From contig NZ_CAIJDE010000039.1 in NCBI RefSeq assembly GCF_903819335.1, forward strand, positions 1-49,638: a DNA stretch of 49,638 nt, given 5' to 3'. Positions 34,274 to 42,682 of the stretch are shown here, piece by piece. Numbering within the stretch: position 1 is the stretch's first letter; each line of letters opens with the position of its first letter. Made by a program: the position numbers and the translations under genes. The notes beneath the pieces were generated by a model, which made no database searches, was not told where the DNA came from, and worked only from the letters and a program-made list of their open reading frames with translations. This DNA comes from Flavobacterium panici. GTDB lineage: Bacteria; Bacteroidota; Bacteroidia; Flavobacteriales; Flavobacteriaceae.

Positions 34274-34942
34274 ATGTCACTTAATATTTTAATTGTTGAT
34301 GATCATCCTATGACGGTAGACAGTTATGTCAACCTTCTGTCTGACGATTGCTTTGATACAGTTGAACCCATCTTCCTAAAAGAATACAATTGCGAGACTG
34401 CCTATAAAAGGATAATGCTGCTTGAAAAACAAAACACCAGACTGGATTTTGCTATTCTGGATGTTAATCTTCCGCCTTATGAAGAATTCAATATTGCTAA
34501 TGGTATTGACTTGGCAATAACCATTAGAAAAGCACTTCCTTCCTGCAAAATTTTATTGCTGACAATGCATACCGAAGCCTTCATCGTAAACAGAATTATA
34601 AAAACTATTGCTCCCGACGGATTTATATCAAAAAGTGAAGTTAATTTTGAATCTTTTCCGGCTATCTGCCAAAAAATTCTAAAAGGGGAAATAATTTACA
34701 GCGACGAGATTATCAAATCTCAAAAGAAATTAACGCACAGAAACTTAAATTGGGATGAATACGATAGTCAGATTTTAATTCTTTTATCTCAAGGCGTTAA
34801 AACCGTTAATATTCCAAATCATATTCCGCTTTCAATGAGTTCAATTGAAAAGCGAAAAGCAAATATTAAAAGCCATTTATTATTAGAAAAAGGCGGCGAT
34901 ACGGAGCTTATTAATAAAGCGAGACAATTGGGCCTTATATAA
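34274..34942 (+). CDS. NarL-like response regulator
   Basis: The 222-residue protein has a receiver domain (residues 4-130; LIVDDHP, phospho-acceptor Asp63 in AILDVNLPP, Lys in ISKSE) and a C-terminal helix-turn-helix (about 155-215; LILLSQGVKTVNIPNHIPLSMSSIEKRKANIK). The HTH is a LuxR-like variant in which the usual TEIA motif is not conserved. It should be phosphorylated by the TPR kinase encoded at 31804-33837. A palindrome in its promoter suggests autoregulation. Confidence 0.87.
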   Translation: MSLNILIVDDHPMTVDSYVNLLSDDCFDTVEPIFLKEYNCETAYKRIMLLEKQNTRLDFAILDVNLPPYEEFNIANGIDLAITIRKALPSCKILLLTMHTEAFIVNRIIKTIAPDGFISKSEVNFESFPAICQKILKGEIIYSDEIIKSQKKLTHRNLNWDEYDSQILILLSQGVKTVNIPNHIPLSMSSIEKRKANIKSHLLLEKGGDTELINKARQLGLI

Positions 34943-34987
34943 GCTTCAAAAGAAAGATTTGAAGCCACAACAAAAACACAATAAAAT

Positions 34988-35024
34988 AAAAAAGGCAGAT
35001 GAAACAATTTCATCTGCCTTTTTT
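34988..35024. terminator. Bidirectional terminator between the response regulator and metQ
   Basis: A perfect stem with AGGCAGATGAAA and TTTCATCTGCCT arms, loop CAA, and A- and T-runs on both sides serves two convergent genes. Confidence 0.88.
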
Positions 35025-35085
35025 ATATCAAATAATTAGTTGTGAAAGTTCAATTCACAATTAACAACTCATAATTTACAATTAA

Positions 35086-35898
35086 TTACCATCCTTTCAC
35101 AGCGCCGCCCTTAAACTCACGTTCCGCTGCAGCTTCAACCTCAGGAGATTGAAAAGCCTGTAAAAACTGTTTTACCTTCTCTTCATTTTTATTGTCTTCA
35201 CGACTTACCACCAAATTTACATAAGGAGAATCTTTATCTTCAACAAACAAGGCATCACGAGACGGGACCAATCCTGCTGCAGAAGCAAAAGTGTTGTTGA
35301 TAATTGCAATCGAAACATTAGCGTCGTCTAAAGCACGAGGCAATTGAGGAGCTTCTAACTCTAATATTTTTAAGTTTTTAGGATTATTTACTATATCTGT
35401 TACTTTAGGTAATAAACCAACGCCATCTTTCAATTTTAATAAACCGTTTTTCTGTAAAAGCAATAACGAACGTCCGCCATTTGTTGGATCATTTGGGATA
35501 ATAATAGTACTTTCATTTTTCAATTCAGAAAGGTTTTTTATTTTTTTAGAATAAGCGGCAATCGGATAAACAAATGTATTTCCGATAATAGCCAATTTAT
35601 AACCACGTTGTTTAGACTGCTCATCTAAATAAGGTTTATGCTGAAAAGCATTTGCATCAATATCGCCCTGGCTTAAAGCCTCATTTGGAATCACATAATC
35701 GTTGAAAGAAACCAATTCAACCTCAAGTCCAAATTTTTCTTTGGCTACTTTTTTAGCTGCTTCTGCAACTTTTAATTCTGGCCCGGAAGCTACACCAACT
35801 TTTATAAAATGCGGATCGTTGTTTTTACTTTTTCCGCAATTAGCTAAAACCAATGATAAAGCTAAAATTCCGGCTGTTTTCAAGAAATTTATTTTCAT
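35086..35898 (-). CDS. metQ: Methionine-binding lipoprotein of the MetNIQ transporter
   Basis: The 270-residue protein has a lipoprotein signal with Cys21 (LVLANCGKS) and an NlpA/MetQ binding-protein domain (VGVASGPELKVAEAA, DANAFQHKPYLD, YPIAAYS, IPNDPTNGGRSLLLL, NVSIAINN-like VSIAIINNTFA). It would be anchored in the membrane and deliver methionine to MetI. It is the last gene of metN-metI-metQ, 46 bases after metI. Confidence 0.92.
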   Translation of the reverse strand: MKINFLKTAGILALSLVLANCGKSKNNDPHFIKVGVASGPELKVAEAAKKVAKEKFGLEVELVSFNDYVIPNEALSQGDIDANAFQHKPYLDEQSKQRGYKLAIIGNTFVYPIAAYSKKIKNLSELKNESTIIIPNDPTNGGRSLLLLQKNGLLKLKDGVGLLPKVTDIVNNPKNLKILELEAPQLPRALDDANVSIAIINNTFASAAGLVPSRDALFVEDKDSPYVNLVVSREDNKNEEKVKQFLQAFQSPEVEAAAEREFKGGAVKGW

Positions 35899-35944
35899 GA
35901 CAAATCTATTTTTAATTTTTAATTCCTAATTTTTTAATTGATAC

Positions 35945-36598
35945 TTATCTGTGGTCAAAATGTTTTGATAATCTGTCTCCAATAAACTGAATCAGGAAAA
36001 CCAAAATGACTAATAATGCCAAAACCGAATTCATTGTTACGGCATCATAACCAATATATCCGTATTGATAACCAACTTGTCCTAAACCGCCTGCTCCAAC
36101 TGCTCCACCCATAGCAGAATAACCTACAAGAGTGATTAAAGTAATCGATGCTGCGTTTATTAATGATGGCAAAGCTTCTGGAAGTAATACTTTATATACA
36201 ATCTGTAAAGGCGTTGCTCCTAAAGCTCTTGCAGCTTCAATTAATCCCGATGGCAGGCCTAATAAACTGTTTTCAACCAAACGGGCGATAAACGGTGCCG
36301 CGCCAATACTTAACGGAACTAAAGCAGCACTTACTCCAATAGAAGTTCCAACAATAGCACGTGTAAACGGAATCATCCAAACGATTAAAATAATGAACGG
36401 AATGGAACGAAAAACGTTTACAATAACCGATAAAGTTCTGTTTAAAACCGGCTGATCCAGTATTTGATTTTTTCGGGTAAGAAAAAGTAAAACTCCCGTT
36501 GGAAGTCCGATTAGGAAACCAAAAAAGCCAGACACAAAAGTCATAACAATAGTTTCCCAGGTTCCATTTAATAATAAAGCGATAATAGAATCAGACAT
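35945..36598 (-). CDS. metI: Methionine ABC transporter permease
   Basis: The 217-residue protein has five membrane segments and the EAA loop [24 protein letters not shown] region typical of MetI ([27 protein letters not shown]). Its start overlaps the metN stop by 8 bases, indicating coupled translation. It forms the membrane channel of the MetNIQ importer. Confidence 0.93.
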   Translation of the reverse strand: MSDSIIALLLNGTWETIVMTFVSGFFGFLIGLPTGVLLFLTRKNQILDQPVLNRTLSVIVNVFRSIPFIILIVWMIPFTRAIVGTSIGVSAALVPLSIGAAPFIARLVENSLLGLPSGLIEAARALGATPLQIVYKVLLPEALPSLINAASITLITLVGYSAMGGAVGAGGLGQVGYQYGYIGYDAVTMNSVLALLVILVFLIQFIGDRLSKHFDHR

Positions 36599-37622
36599 AA
36601 CCTATGATTTCTGTTTTAATGTGTTTTGAAATAAAATATTGAATGGCAGCGTCGTAGTTCTCACGTTTCCCTGATAATTCGATCAGCATAACGCCAAAGT
36701 TTACATCTCCGGCCTGATCCATTTGGGCGCTTACAATTTTGAAGTTGGTATCAAATAATCTTGAAACTTCTGAAATTACAGGTTCATTTACCGATTTTCC
36801 GGTCATTTCAAGCTTTAATAACGGATTTAAGCTTCCGTTATCTGCCTTTTGTAATTTCTCCTGATAAACGTCTGGAATTTCCAAATGAAGTGAAGAAGCA
36901 ATAAACTCTTTTGTTAATTCATGTTTTGGATCAGCAAAAATTTCGCCTACACTTCCCTGCTCAATTAATTTTCCGTGGCTGATTACCGCAACTTCATCAC
37001 AAATAGATTTTACGACTTCCATTTGATGTGTAATCAATAAAACGGTAATATTTAAACGACGGTTAATGTCTTTCAATAAATTCAAAATTGAACGTGTTGT
37101 TGCTGGATCTAATGCGCTTGTAGCTTCATCACACAATAAAACTTTAGGATTATTTGCCAAAGTTCTTGCAATCGCAACTCTTTGTTTTTGTCCGCCGGAA
37201 AGACTTGCCGGATAATCATTTGCTTTTTCGGCTAAACCAACTAATTGCAATAATTCTAAAACACGGGTTTTAATTGCTGCTTTTGGAGTTCCCACCAATT
37301 CAAGCGGGAAAGCAACATTATCAAAAACTGTTCTCGAAGAAAGCAGGTTAAAGTGTTGAAAAATCATCCCTATTTGTCTTCTTTCTGTAGCCAATTCAGC
37401 ATTTGATAATTGCATCAAAGCTTTTCCATCTACAATAATTTCTCCAGAAGTTGGTCTTTCTAAAAGGTTTACACAACGAATCAGTGTACTTTTTCCAGCT
37501 CCGGAAGTTCCAATAACACCAAAAATTTTCCCGGGCGGCACCTTTAGCGAGACATCATCTAAAGCAGAAACGATTCTGTCCTTTTGATGAAAAGTTTTGG
37601 TAACGTTTTTTAATTCAATCAT
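36591..37622 (-). CDS. metN: Methionine ABC transporter ATPase with C-terminal NIL domain
   Basis: The 343-residue protein has intact Walker A (GTSGAGKST), signature ([14 protein letters not shown]), Walker B (VLLCDEATS) and H-loop (LITHQME). The C-terminal NIL/C2 domain (about 265-343) binds methionine and inhibits transport when the cell is replete. It is the first structural gene of metNIQ. A terminator hairpin lies 20-58 bases upstream of the ATG, behind a Met-rich leader ORF, which suggests attenuation control. Confidence 0.94.
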   Translation of the reverse strand: MIELKNVTKTFHQKDRIVSALDDVSLKVPPGKIFGVIGTSGAGKSTLIRCVNLLERPTSGEIIVDGKALMQLSNAELATERRQIGMIFQHFNLLSSRTVFDNVAFPLELVGTPKAAIKTRVLELLQLVGLAEKANDYPASLSGGQKQRVAIARTLANNPKVLLCDEATSALDPATTRSILNLLKDINRRLNITVLLITHQMEVVKSICDEVAVISHGKLIEQGSVGEIFADPKHELTKEFIASSLHLEIPDVYQEKLQKADNGSLNPLLKLEMTGKSVNEPVISEVSRLFDTNFKIVSAQMDQAGDVNFGVMLIELSGKRENYDAAIQYFISKHIKTEIIGYV

Positions 37623-37641
37623 TTGTTCAATTCAGGTTTAA

Positions 37642-37680
37642 AAACAAAAAAGCCTTTCATAATTATTTGAAAGGCTTTTT
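37642..37680 (-). terminator. Leader terminator (candidate attenuator) of metNIQ
   Basis: AAAAAGCCTTTCA (37647-37659) and TGAAAGGCTTTTT (37668-37680) form a perfect 13-base stem with an 8-base loop, followed on the minus strand by a T-rich run. It lies between the leader ORF and metN, so it would stop transcription before metN unless overridden. Confidence 0.8.
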
Positions 37681-37716
37681 GAAATAAATAATATCATTTA
37701 TATATAAGCCAAACAA

Positions 37717-37785
37717 TCATAAAGCATCCCAGCACATCATGCTGCAGCTATAATAATTATTCATTTTCTGGCCATTATTTCTCAT
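37717..37785 (-). CDS. 22-residue Met-rich leader peptide of metNIQ (predicted)
   Basis: ATG at 37785 opens a 22-codon frame ending at TGA (37717-37719). Methionines are at positions 1, 8, 16 and 17, the last two in CSMMCWDAL. A -7 element ends 9 bases before the ATG, and an intrinsic terminator follows before metN. This is the layout of an amino-acid attenuator in which ribosome stalling at Met codons would spare the terminator. A competing antiterminator stem is only weakly visible (GGCTT opposite AAGCC), so the mechanism is not proven. It is too short for domain evidence. Confidence 0.5.
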   Translation of the reverse strand: MRNNGQKMNNYYSCSMMCWDAL

Positions 37786-37793
37786 TGTTGCTG

Positions 37794-37801
37794 CAAATTT
37801 A
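37794..37801 (-). promoter_or_regulatory. -7 promoter element of the metNIQ leader
   Basis: TAAATTTG on the minus strand; the predicted RNA start is within a few bases of the leader ATG at 37785. Confidence 0.5.
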
Positions 37802-37916
37802 AACAGATAATTTTAATTTTAGTATAAAAACCATTAAAACTTTTATTAACCTATCAAAATAGTAGATTACTATAACGATTGCTTTGATTTAAAGCTTCTC
37901 TGCTTGGTGTAAACGA

Positions 37917-38150
37917 CCAATTTGTCATTCCGAGGAACGAGGAATCGCACTAGAAACTCCGTACAGATTATCGCCAGTCTTGCCACAGATTAAAAGGACT
38001 AAAAAGATTTTTTCACGCAGATTTGGCAGATTTGAGCAGATTATTTTTCTGAATTTATTGCAAAAAAAATTAATCAATCTGCCAAATCTGTAGAATCTGC
38101 GGGAGGCAAAAAACTTTGCGGTTAAACATCAGCAGAATCTGCGTGAAAAA
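37917..38150. repeat. Mixed intergenic repeats: partial GAGGAACGAG element and phased GCAGATT hairpin
   Basis: At 37925-37960 a fragment (GTCATTCCGAGGAACGAG, then AATCGCACTAGAAACTC) matches the element at 49541-49638. From about 38015 to 38150, GCAGATT motifs recur at roughly 9-10-base intervals (CACGCAGATTTGGCAGATTT) and are answered by inverted AATCTGCC and AATCTGCG motifs, so the region can fold. The rest of the 37802-38154 gap holds nothing else I recognise. Confidence 0.65.
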
Positions 38151-38154
38151 AAAT

Positions 38155-39144
38155 CTAAATTTTCATGATTAACTTTTTTCCTTCCGTTTTATTCTCACGA
38201 AGTATTCTATGGGCGTTTTCTACTGTATTTATTTCTAATTCTCCGACTACTAAAATAGCAGGTGGCGTAATTTTTTCTCGATCCAAAAGTAACCTTAGCT
38301 CATTCAATCCGTTTTTGTAATAGTCATAACGTTTTTCAAGTCCGTAGGCATAATTGGAGATGTTTAAAATTGACGCACCTTTACTAAAAAGAATTCCTCG
38401 CGATTCCTGAGTAGAAAAATTGGTTACATCAACATAAGTTCCATTGGTTTTTAAAAGTTTTGCAGCAATTTCTGCCACGTTGTTTCCAACCAAATCAACT
38501 GCAATATCAAAGCTTTTATTTCCGTTTAAGGAAAGTGCAGCTTCGTATATTTCCTCTTTTTTATAATTGATGATTTGTTTTGGTTTTACACCAAGGTCAA
38601 TTAATGCGTTAATACTACTTTCATTTCCGGCTGTAACTACAAAATTTTGAAAGCCATTTGCCAGAAGCAGTTTCACAAACATATTCCCAACTCCGCCAGC
38701 AGCGCCTGTAATTAATATGGAATCAGAAAAGCTGGCATTTATACGTTTAAAGGCTTGCAAAGCTGTTAATCCTGCTGATGGAATTGCAGCAGCTTCTTCA
38801 AAAGAAATATTCGCAGGTTTATGCACTGCAATTGCTTCGGGAACGCAAATATATTCTGCGTAAGTTCCGTTAAAACCCATACTTCCTGATCCGCAGAAAA
38901 CAGCATCACCAATTTTAAAATCAGTTACACTTTTACCAATTGCAGACACAATCCCTGAAAACTCCCGACCCAGAATTGGAGAGTGCAAAAGCTTTCTTTC
39001 AGATCCGTCTTCCGTCATTTGATAATCAATCGGATTAAAACCTGAAGCTTTAATGTTTACCTGAATCTGATGTTCTTCGGGCTGCGGAATTTCTACATTT
39101 TCTAATTGAAATTCCCGGTTTTCCTGTAATACAATTGCTTTCAT
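38155..39144 (-). CDS. Zinc-independent quinone oxidoreductase / MDR-family reductase
   Basis: The start at 39144 (MKAIVLQENREF) is chosen because the -7 element at 39163-39170 places the upstream ATG (39165) outside the message. The 329-residue protein has a GroES-like domain (LGREFSGIVSAIGKSVTDFKIGD) and a Rossmann domain with GAAGGVGN. Zinc-binding residues of classical alcohol dehydrogenases are not apparent. It should reduce quinones or enones using NADPH. Monocistronic. Confidence 0.88.
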   Translation of the reverse strand: MKAIVLQENREFQLENVEIPQPEEHQIQVNIKASGFNPIDYQMTEDGSERKLLHSPILGREFSGIVSAIGKSVTDFKIGDAVFCGSGSMGFNGTYAEYICVPEAIAVHKPANISFEEAAAIPSAGLTALQAFKRINASFSDSILITGAAGGVGNMFVKLLLANGFQNFVVTAGNESSINALIDLGVKPKQIINYKKEEIYEAALSLNGNKSFDIAVDLVGNNVAEIAAKLLKTNGTYVDVTNFSTQESRGILFSKGASILNISNYAYGLEKRYDYYKNGLNELRLLLDREKITPPAILVVGELEINTVENAHRILRENKTEGKKLIMKI

Positions 39145-39162
39145 TTTTATTGCTTTATTATA

Positions 39163-39170
39163 CAAAAGTA
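39163..39170 (-). promoter_or_regulatory. -7 promoter element of the quinone oxidoreductase gene
   Basis: TACTTTTG on the minus strand fits TAnnTTTG; the leader would be about 13 bases. Confidence 0.5.
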
Positions 39171-39181
39171 TAGCTGTTTAA

Positions 39182-39330
39182 TTTTTTAAACACATAGAAA
39201 CATAGTTTTTCTTTGTGGTAAAAGGCGTTTCACTTGTTTAAACAAACATAACTATGTGTTAGAAACTAGTTTCTTTTTATCAACTTTTATAAAAACTAAA
39301 AAAATCTATGTTTCTATGTGTTTAAAAAAA
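39182..39330 (+). repeat. MITE-like element with 18-bp terminal inverted repeats, copy A
   Basis: The ends are AAACACATAGAAACATAG (39188-39205) and its exact reverse complement (39306-39323), with flanking T- and A-runs extending the match. The interior carries TTTTTCTTTGTGGTAAAAGG and CGTTTCACTTGTTT, shared with copies at 40844-41001 and 48402-48651. It abuts the stop codon of the aminotransferase gene. No coding capacity. Confidence 0.8.
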
Positions 39331-40815
39331 TCAATCCAACTTAAACCATTCATTTACTTCTTCAGCTATAGTTTCTTTAATTTCAGGATTTTCAAATTCA
39401 TTTGTTACTGAATTATATTCGTAATCTTTCTTCCATTTTTTATAATGTAAAGATACTTGTTCAATTGCATAGCAAATAAAATTAAGTTCATCATTTGTCA
39501 TAATTGGATGCAGCGACAAACGCACCCAGCCTGGTTTATTGCTTTGGTTTCTCTCCAGAAGTTCGTTTGTAATTTGTGCTGATTTCTTTTCGTTTATATT
39601 AAACAAATAATGCGCATAAGTACTTGCACATGACCAGCCTCCGCGAACCTGAATCCCGAAACGGTCATTTAAAAGCCTTACGATTAAATTATAGTGAATA
39701 TCTTCGATTATAAAAGAAACACAGCCGATTCTTTCTGTTTTTAAATCTCCTAAAATTGACAAACCTTTTATTTTTTGGAGTCTTGAAAAACAAAGAGCAA
39801 GTAGTTCTTTTTCTCTGTTTTTGATGTTTGCCACTCCCATTTTATCTTTTAATTCTAAAGCTAAAGCAGCTCTTATTACTTGTAGAAAGCCTGGTGTCCC
39901 GCCATCTTCTCTAACTTCTATGACCTCGCTATAACAATATCTGCCTAAAGGATTGGTCCATTTTACATTTCCGCCGCCCGGATTATCCGGAAATTCAGAT
40001 TTATACAATTTCTCATTAAAAACCAAAATACCACAGGTTCCCGGCCCTCCTAAAAATTTATGCGGAGAAAAGAAAATAGCATCTAACTGTTGTTCCGGAT
40101 CTTTTGGGTGCATATCGATTTTGACATACGGTGCCGAAGCTGCAAAATCAACAAAACAAAGTCCGTCGTTTTGATGCATAATTTTAGCCAATTCATGATA
40201 AGGCGTAATAATTCCCGTAACATTTGAACAAGCCGTAAACGAACCTATTTTTAAGCTTCTGTGAGCATATTTTTTAATTTCTTCCGAAAGAATTTTGGGA
40301 TCAACTAAATTATTTTCATCTGGTGGTAAAATCACAACATCGGCATTAGTTTCATACCACGAAACCTGATTCGAATGATGTTCCATGTGCGTGATAAAAA
40401 CAACTGGTTTATCATTTTCATCATTCGTTCGCAAAGCCATTATTCTTTGCAGTTTTGATAAAGCGGCAGTCATTCCGCTTCCCGTAGTCACCAAAACATC
40501 AGAAGTATTTGCGTTTACTGATTTCTTAATTATATCTCTCGCATATTGATAAGCGTGCGTTGAAGTCTTTCCTGTCTGACTAGAAAGTGAATGCGTATTG
40601 GCAATCATTGGACCAATTTTATGGAGCATAATATCCTCAATTGGAGCGTATAATCTTCCGCTGGCAACCCAATCTGCATAAAGCAGGTTTTGATTTCCGT
40701 AAACGGATTTAAAACGGTGATCTACTCCTATTGTATTTTCTCTAAATTTAGAGAAGTAACACTCCAATTCAATTGGTTCTGTTGTTGTCTCAATAGCATT
40801 CATTTCCTTTATCAT
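39331..40815 (-). CDS. Class V aminotransferase-fold PLP enzyme, cysteine-desulfurase-like
   Basis: The 494-residue protein has the class V fold, with PLP-binding Lys253 (SPHKFLGGPGT), ADWVASGRLYAPIED at the N-terminus, THMEHHSNQVSW and FVDFAASAPY. A Cys at 396 (VRGGWSCAS) falls where SufS-type enzymes carry the persulfide Cys. It is longer than SufS (about 406) because of a C-terminal extension (EYNSVTNEFENPEIKETI). It could be a desulfurase or a lyase acting on a sulphur amino acid; the context (metNIQ and a SAM riboswitch nearby) favours sulphur chemistry but does not prove it. ATG at 40803 is an alternative start. The gene is flanked on both sides by MITE-like repeats. Confidence 0.82.
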   Translation of the reverse strand: MIKEMNAIETTTEPIELECYFSKFRENTIGVDHRFKSVYGNQNLLYADWVASGRLYAPIEDIMLHKIGPMIANTHSLSSQTGKTSTHAYQYARDIIKKSVNANTSDVLVTTGSGMTAALSKLQRIMALRTNDENDKPVVFITHMEHHSNQVSWYETNADVVILPPDENNLVDPKILSEEIKKYAHRSLKIGSFTACSNVTGIITPYHELAKIMHQNDGLCFVDFAASAPYVKIDMHPKDPEQQLDAIFFSPHKFLGGPGTCGILVFNEKLYKSEFPDNPGGGNVKWTNPLGRYCYSEVIEVREDGGTPGFLQVIRAALALELKDKMGVANIKNREKELLALCFSRLQKIKGLSILGDLKTERIGCVSFIIEDIHYNLIVRLLNDRFGIQVRGGWSCASTYAHYLFNINEKKSAQITNELLERNQSNKPGWVRLSLHPIMTNDELNFICYAIEQVSLHYKKWKKDYEYNSVTNEFENPEIKETIAEEVNEWFKLD

Positions 40816-40843
40816 TTTAATTAACTAAATTTATTATTGATTG

Positions 40844-41001
40844 TTTTTTTTAAACACATAGGAACATAGTTTTTCTTTGTGGTAAAAGGCGTTTCACTTG
40901 TTTTAACTAATCCCGATAGCTATCGGGACTATGTGTGAAAATCTAGATTTTTTTAAATCTCTTATTTAGAATATAATCTATGTTTCTATGTGTTTAAAAA
41001 A
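40844..41001 (+). repeat. MITE-like element, copy B, with an inserted CCCGATAGCTATCGGG palindrome
   Basis: It has the same terminal inverted repeats as copy A with one base change (ATAGGAACATAG) and the same TTTTTCTTTGTGGTAAAAGG core. A perfect palindrome, CCCGATAGCTATCGGG, lies at 40912-40927 inside it. It abuts the stop codon of the TlpA-like gene. Confidence 0.8.
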
Positions 41002-41002
41002 A

Positions 41003-41992
41003 TTAATTTGCCTGTCCTAAAAGTGATTTAAGTGTAGTCTGTAATTCTTCTCCGTGAAGGTTTTTCGCAACGATTATTCCTTTTGAATCCACTAAATAAT
41101 TTCCGGGAATCGCTCTTACACCATATAATTTAGCAATGGCACTGTTCCAAAAAAGTAAATCAGAAACATGAGTCCAGGTCAAATTATCATCCTGAATTCC
41201 TTTTATCCAGTTTTCTTTCTTTTTATCTAAAGAAACGCCTACGATGTTAAATCCTTTGTCATGATATTCTTTGTAAACCGCTACAATATTTGGATTTTCT
41301 CTACGGCAAGGCCCGCACCATGAAGCCCAAAAATCAACTAAAGTATATCCATTTAAGTTTTCTGAAAGACGAACTGGTTTACCTTGCGGATCATTAGCAG
41401 TAAAATCTGGGGCTTTTTTACCAACCGCTAATCCGTCTAAAACAGTAACCAGTTCTTTTAGTTCTTTCACGTAAGTGGTACTTTGCAGACTTTTATCCAG
41501 CAAAGCAATGTTTTGAGTGATTTGTTCCGGCGTTAATCTATACGACCAGTTTCTGTACAATACATAAGCCGAAACAATAGATTTAGGATTTTCTGTAATG
41601 AACTTACTGATTTCTACATCTTTTGATTTTTTATAGGCATCGAATAAATTCTGAGATTCAGAACCTTCAACTACAGAACTTGTATAATATTTCTTCGGGC
41701 TTAATTTTACTGTAATTGGCGTTTTTTCAAGGAAAATATACAATGGCGAATCATCAGTGTTTACACTTAATCCGTATAATTCTGGCGTTTTAACTTTAGT
41801 TTTAAAACTAAAACTTCCGTCTTTCACTTTTACCGAATCTATAGTGGTAAACATTTTATTGTGGAATTTTTGCAAATACACATATTGCGCAACTGTATCG
41901 ACAACAGTTCCTTTTAACTGTAAATTATTTTCTTGCGCCTGAGTTTGTGCAACTCCAAGAAATAAGGCAAAACCTAATAGTATTTTTTTCAT
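41003..41992 (-). CDS. TlpA-like thioredoxin with N-terminal DUF4369-type domain
   Basis: The 329-residue protein has a signal peptide (ILLGFALFLGVAQTQAQ), an N-terminal beta domain of the DUF4369 type (LKGTVVDTVAQYVYLQKF, about 25-110), a helical linker and a thioredoxin domain with Cys226-Gly-Pro-Cys229 (WASWCGPCR) and the cis-Pro loop (RAIPGN). It should act as a periplasmic thiol-disulfide reductase. A SAM-I riboswitch and 32-codon ORF lie upstream on the same strand with no other gene between, so the gene may respond to SAM. Confidence 0.9.
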   Translation of the reverse strand: MKKILLGFALFLGVAQTQAQENNLQLKGTVVDTVAQYVYLQKFHNKMFTTIDSVKVKDGSFSFKTKVKTPELYGLSVNTDDSPLYIFLEKTPITVKLSPKKYYTSSVVEGSESQNLFDAYKKSKDVEISKFITENPKSIVSAYVLYRNWSYRLTPEQITQNIALLDKSLQSTTYVKELKELVTVLDGLAVGKKAPDFTANDPQGKPVRLSENLNGYTLVDFWASWCGPCRRENPNIVAVYKEYHDKGFNIVGVSLDKKKENWIKGIQDDNLTWTHVSDLLFWNSAIAKLYGVRAIPGNYLVDSKGIIVAKNLHGEELQTTLKSLLGQAN

Positions 41993-42117
41993 TTTATTTT
42001 GATTTTAAGGTGATGATATGATTTTTATTATCGTTTAATATTGGGACAAAAGAATTCCTTTAAGCCAATTTATAAAGGCTTTTAGCAAATGATTTTTAAA
42101 AAGAAATGAGAGAGAAT

Positions 42118-42216
42118 TTAATGCTTTCGCATTCGGAAACCAGCAAGACTATATTCTTCGAAGATTGAATTCAAAAGTTCGTCACTGTCGTGTAAAAAAT
42201 GTAGTTTGGTTTTCAT
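42118..42216 (-). CDS. 32-residue ORF directly behind the SAM riboswitch
   Basis: ATG at 42216 opens a 32-codon frame ending in TAA at 42118. The product starts MKTKLHFLHDSDELLN and ends AGFRMRKH; it is polar, acidic in the middle and basic at the end, with no membrane segment. It begins 58 bases after the riboswitch P1 stem and is 125 bases upstream of the TlpA-like gene. The amino-acid composition looks protein-like, not random. I do not recognise a function. It could be the regulated product, or a second translated control element. Confidence 0.6.
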   Translation of the reverse strand: MKTKLHFLHDSDELLNSIFEEYSLAGFRMRKH

Positions 42217-42273
42217 TTTAAAAAATAAATAATTTCAACAATGATGATCTTATTCAGATTTGCGACAATCTTT

Positions 42274-42370
42274 CTTATCTGTCCCGCAAGACGGGAAGGA
42301 TTTAGCACCTTATTTGGTAACAGGTTGCTAAGACTTCATAGGGCCTACTCCCTCAGTCTTTCTGGATAAG
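42274..42370 (-). promoter_or_regulatory. SAM-I (S-box) riboswitch
   Basis: On the minus strand the P1 helix is CTTATC (42370-42365) with GATAAG (42279-42274). Between them are the S-box hallmarks in order: AGACTGAGGGAGTAGGCCC, TATGAAGTC, AGCAACC, then AAGGTGCTAAATCC and a variable GC hairpin (CCCGTCTTGCGGG). The core bases match the SAM-I consensus well. A -7 promoter element lies 26 bases upstream. A weak AGATT/AATCT hairpin followed by a T-rich run after P1 may be the expression platform. Downstream is the 32-codon ORF and TlpA-like gene, not a methionine biosynthesis gene. Confidence 0.9.
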
Positions 42371-42395
42371 TATCATTCAGAATTTTTCTGTGATA

Positions 42396-42403
42396 CAAAT
42401 ATA
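42396..42403 (-). promoter_or_regulatory. -7 promoter element of the SAM riboswitch transcript
   Basis: TATATTTG on the minus strand, suitably placed to start RNA near 42390 just before the riboswitch. The remaining gap to 42607 shows nothing recognisable. Confidence 0.55.
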
Positions 42404-42607
42404 TATTAATTCTACCAAATTAGTAGTGTTTAAAATTATTTTTTTTGAATTTTATTTGAAAAACATTTTATACAAAATACAAATAATTGATTTTCAAACA
42501 ATTAAATCAGGATATAATTTTTAATAATTCCTTGTTTTATAATGGAAATTCATACGTTTAATAGAATAAAATTGACTAATTCTGTTTTTTTACTGTAGAA
42601 AAAGCAT

Positions 42608-42640
42608 AAAAAAACTCATTCCGTTTTTGAAATGAGTTTG
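42608..42640 (-). terminator. Terminator after the nitronate monooxygenase gene
   Basis: AAACTCATT and AATGAGTTT pair around CCGTTTTTGA (42612-42639); on the minus strand a T-run follows. It closes the five-gene operon. Confidence 0.78.
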
Positions 42641-42682
42641 TATTGAAACAGAAATTACCGTACCGTTTGTCATTCCGAGGAA

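Noticed and set aside
37642..37801. SAM riboswitch upstream of metN
   Set aside because: None of the S-box core motifs seen at 42274-42370 occurs here; a leader ORF and terminator explain the region better.
38015..38150. CRISPR array
   Set aside because: The repeated GCAGATT units are too short and too closely spaced, have no unique spacers, and no cas genes are present.
39331..40815. Selenocysteine lyase or SufS as a firm call
   Set aside because: PLP Lys and a Cys are in place, but the C-terminal extension and lack of other suf genes leave the reaction undecided.
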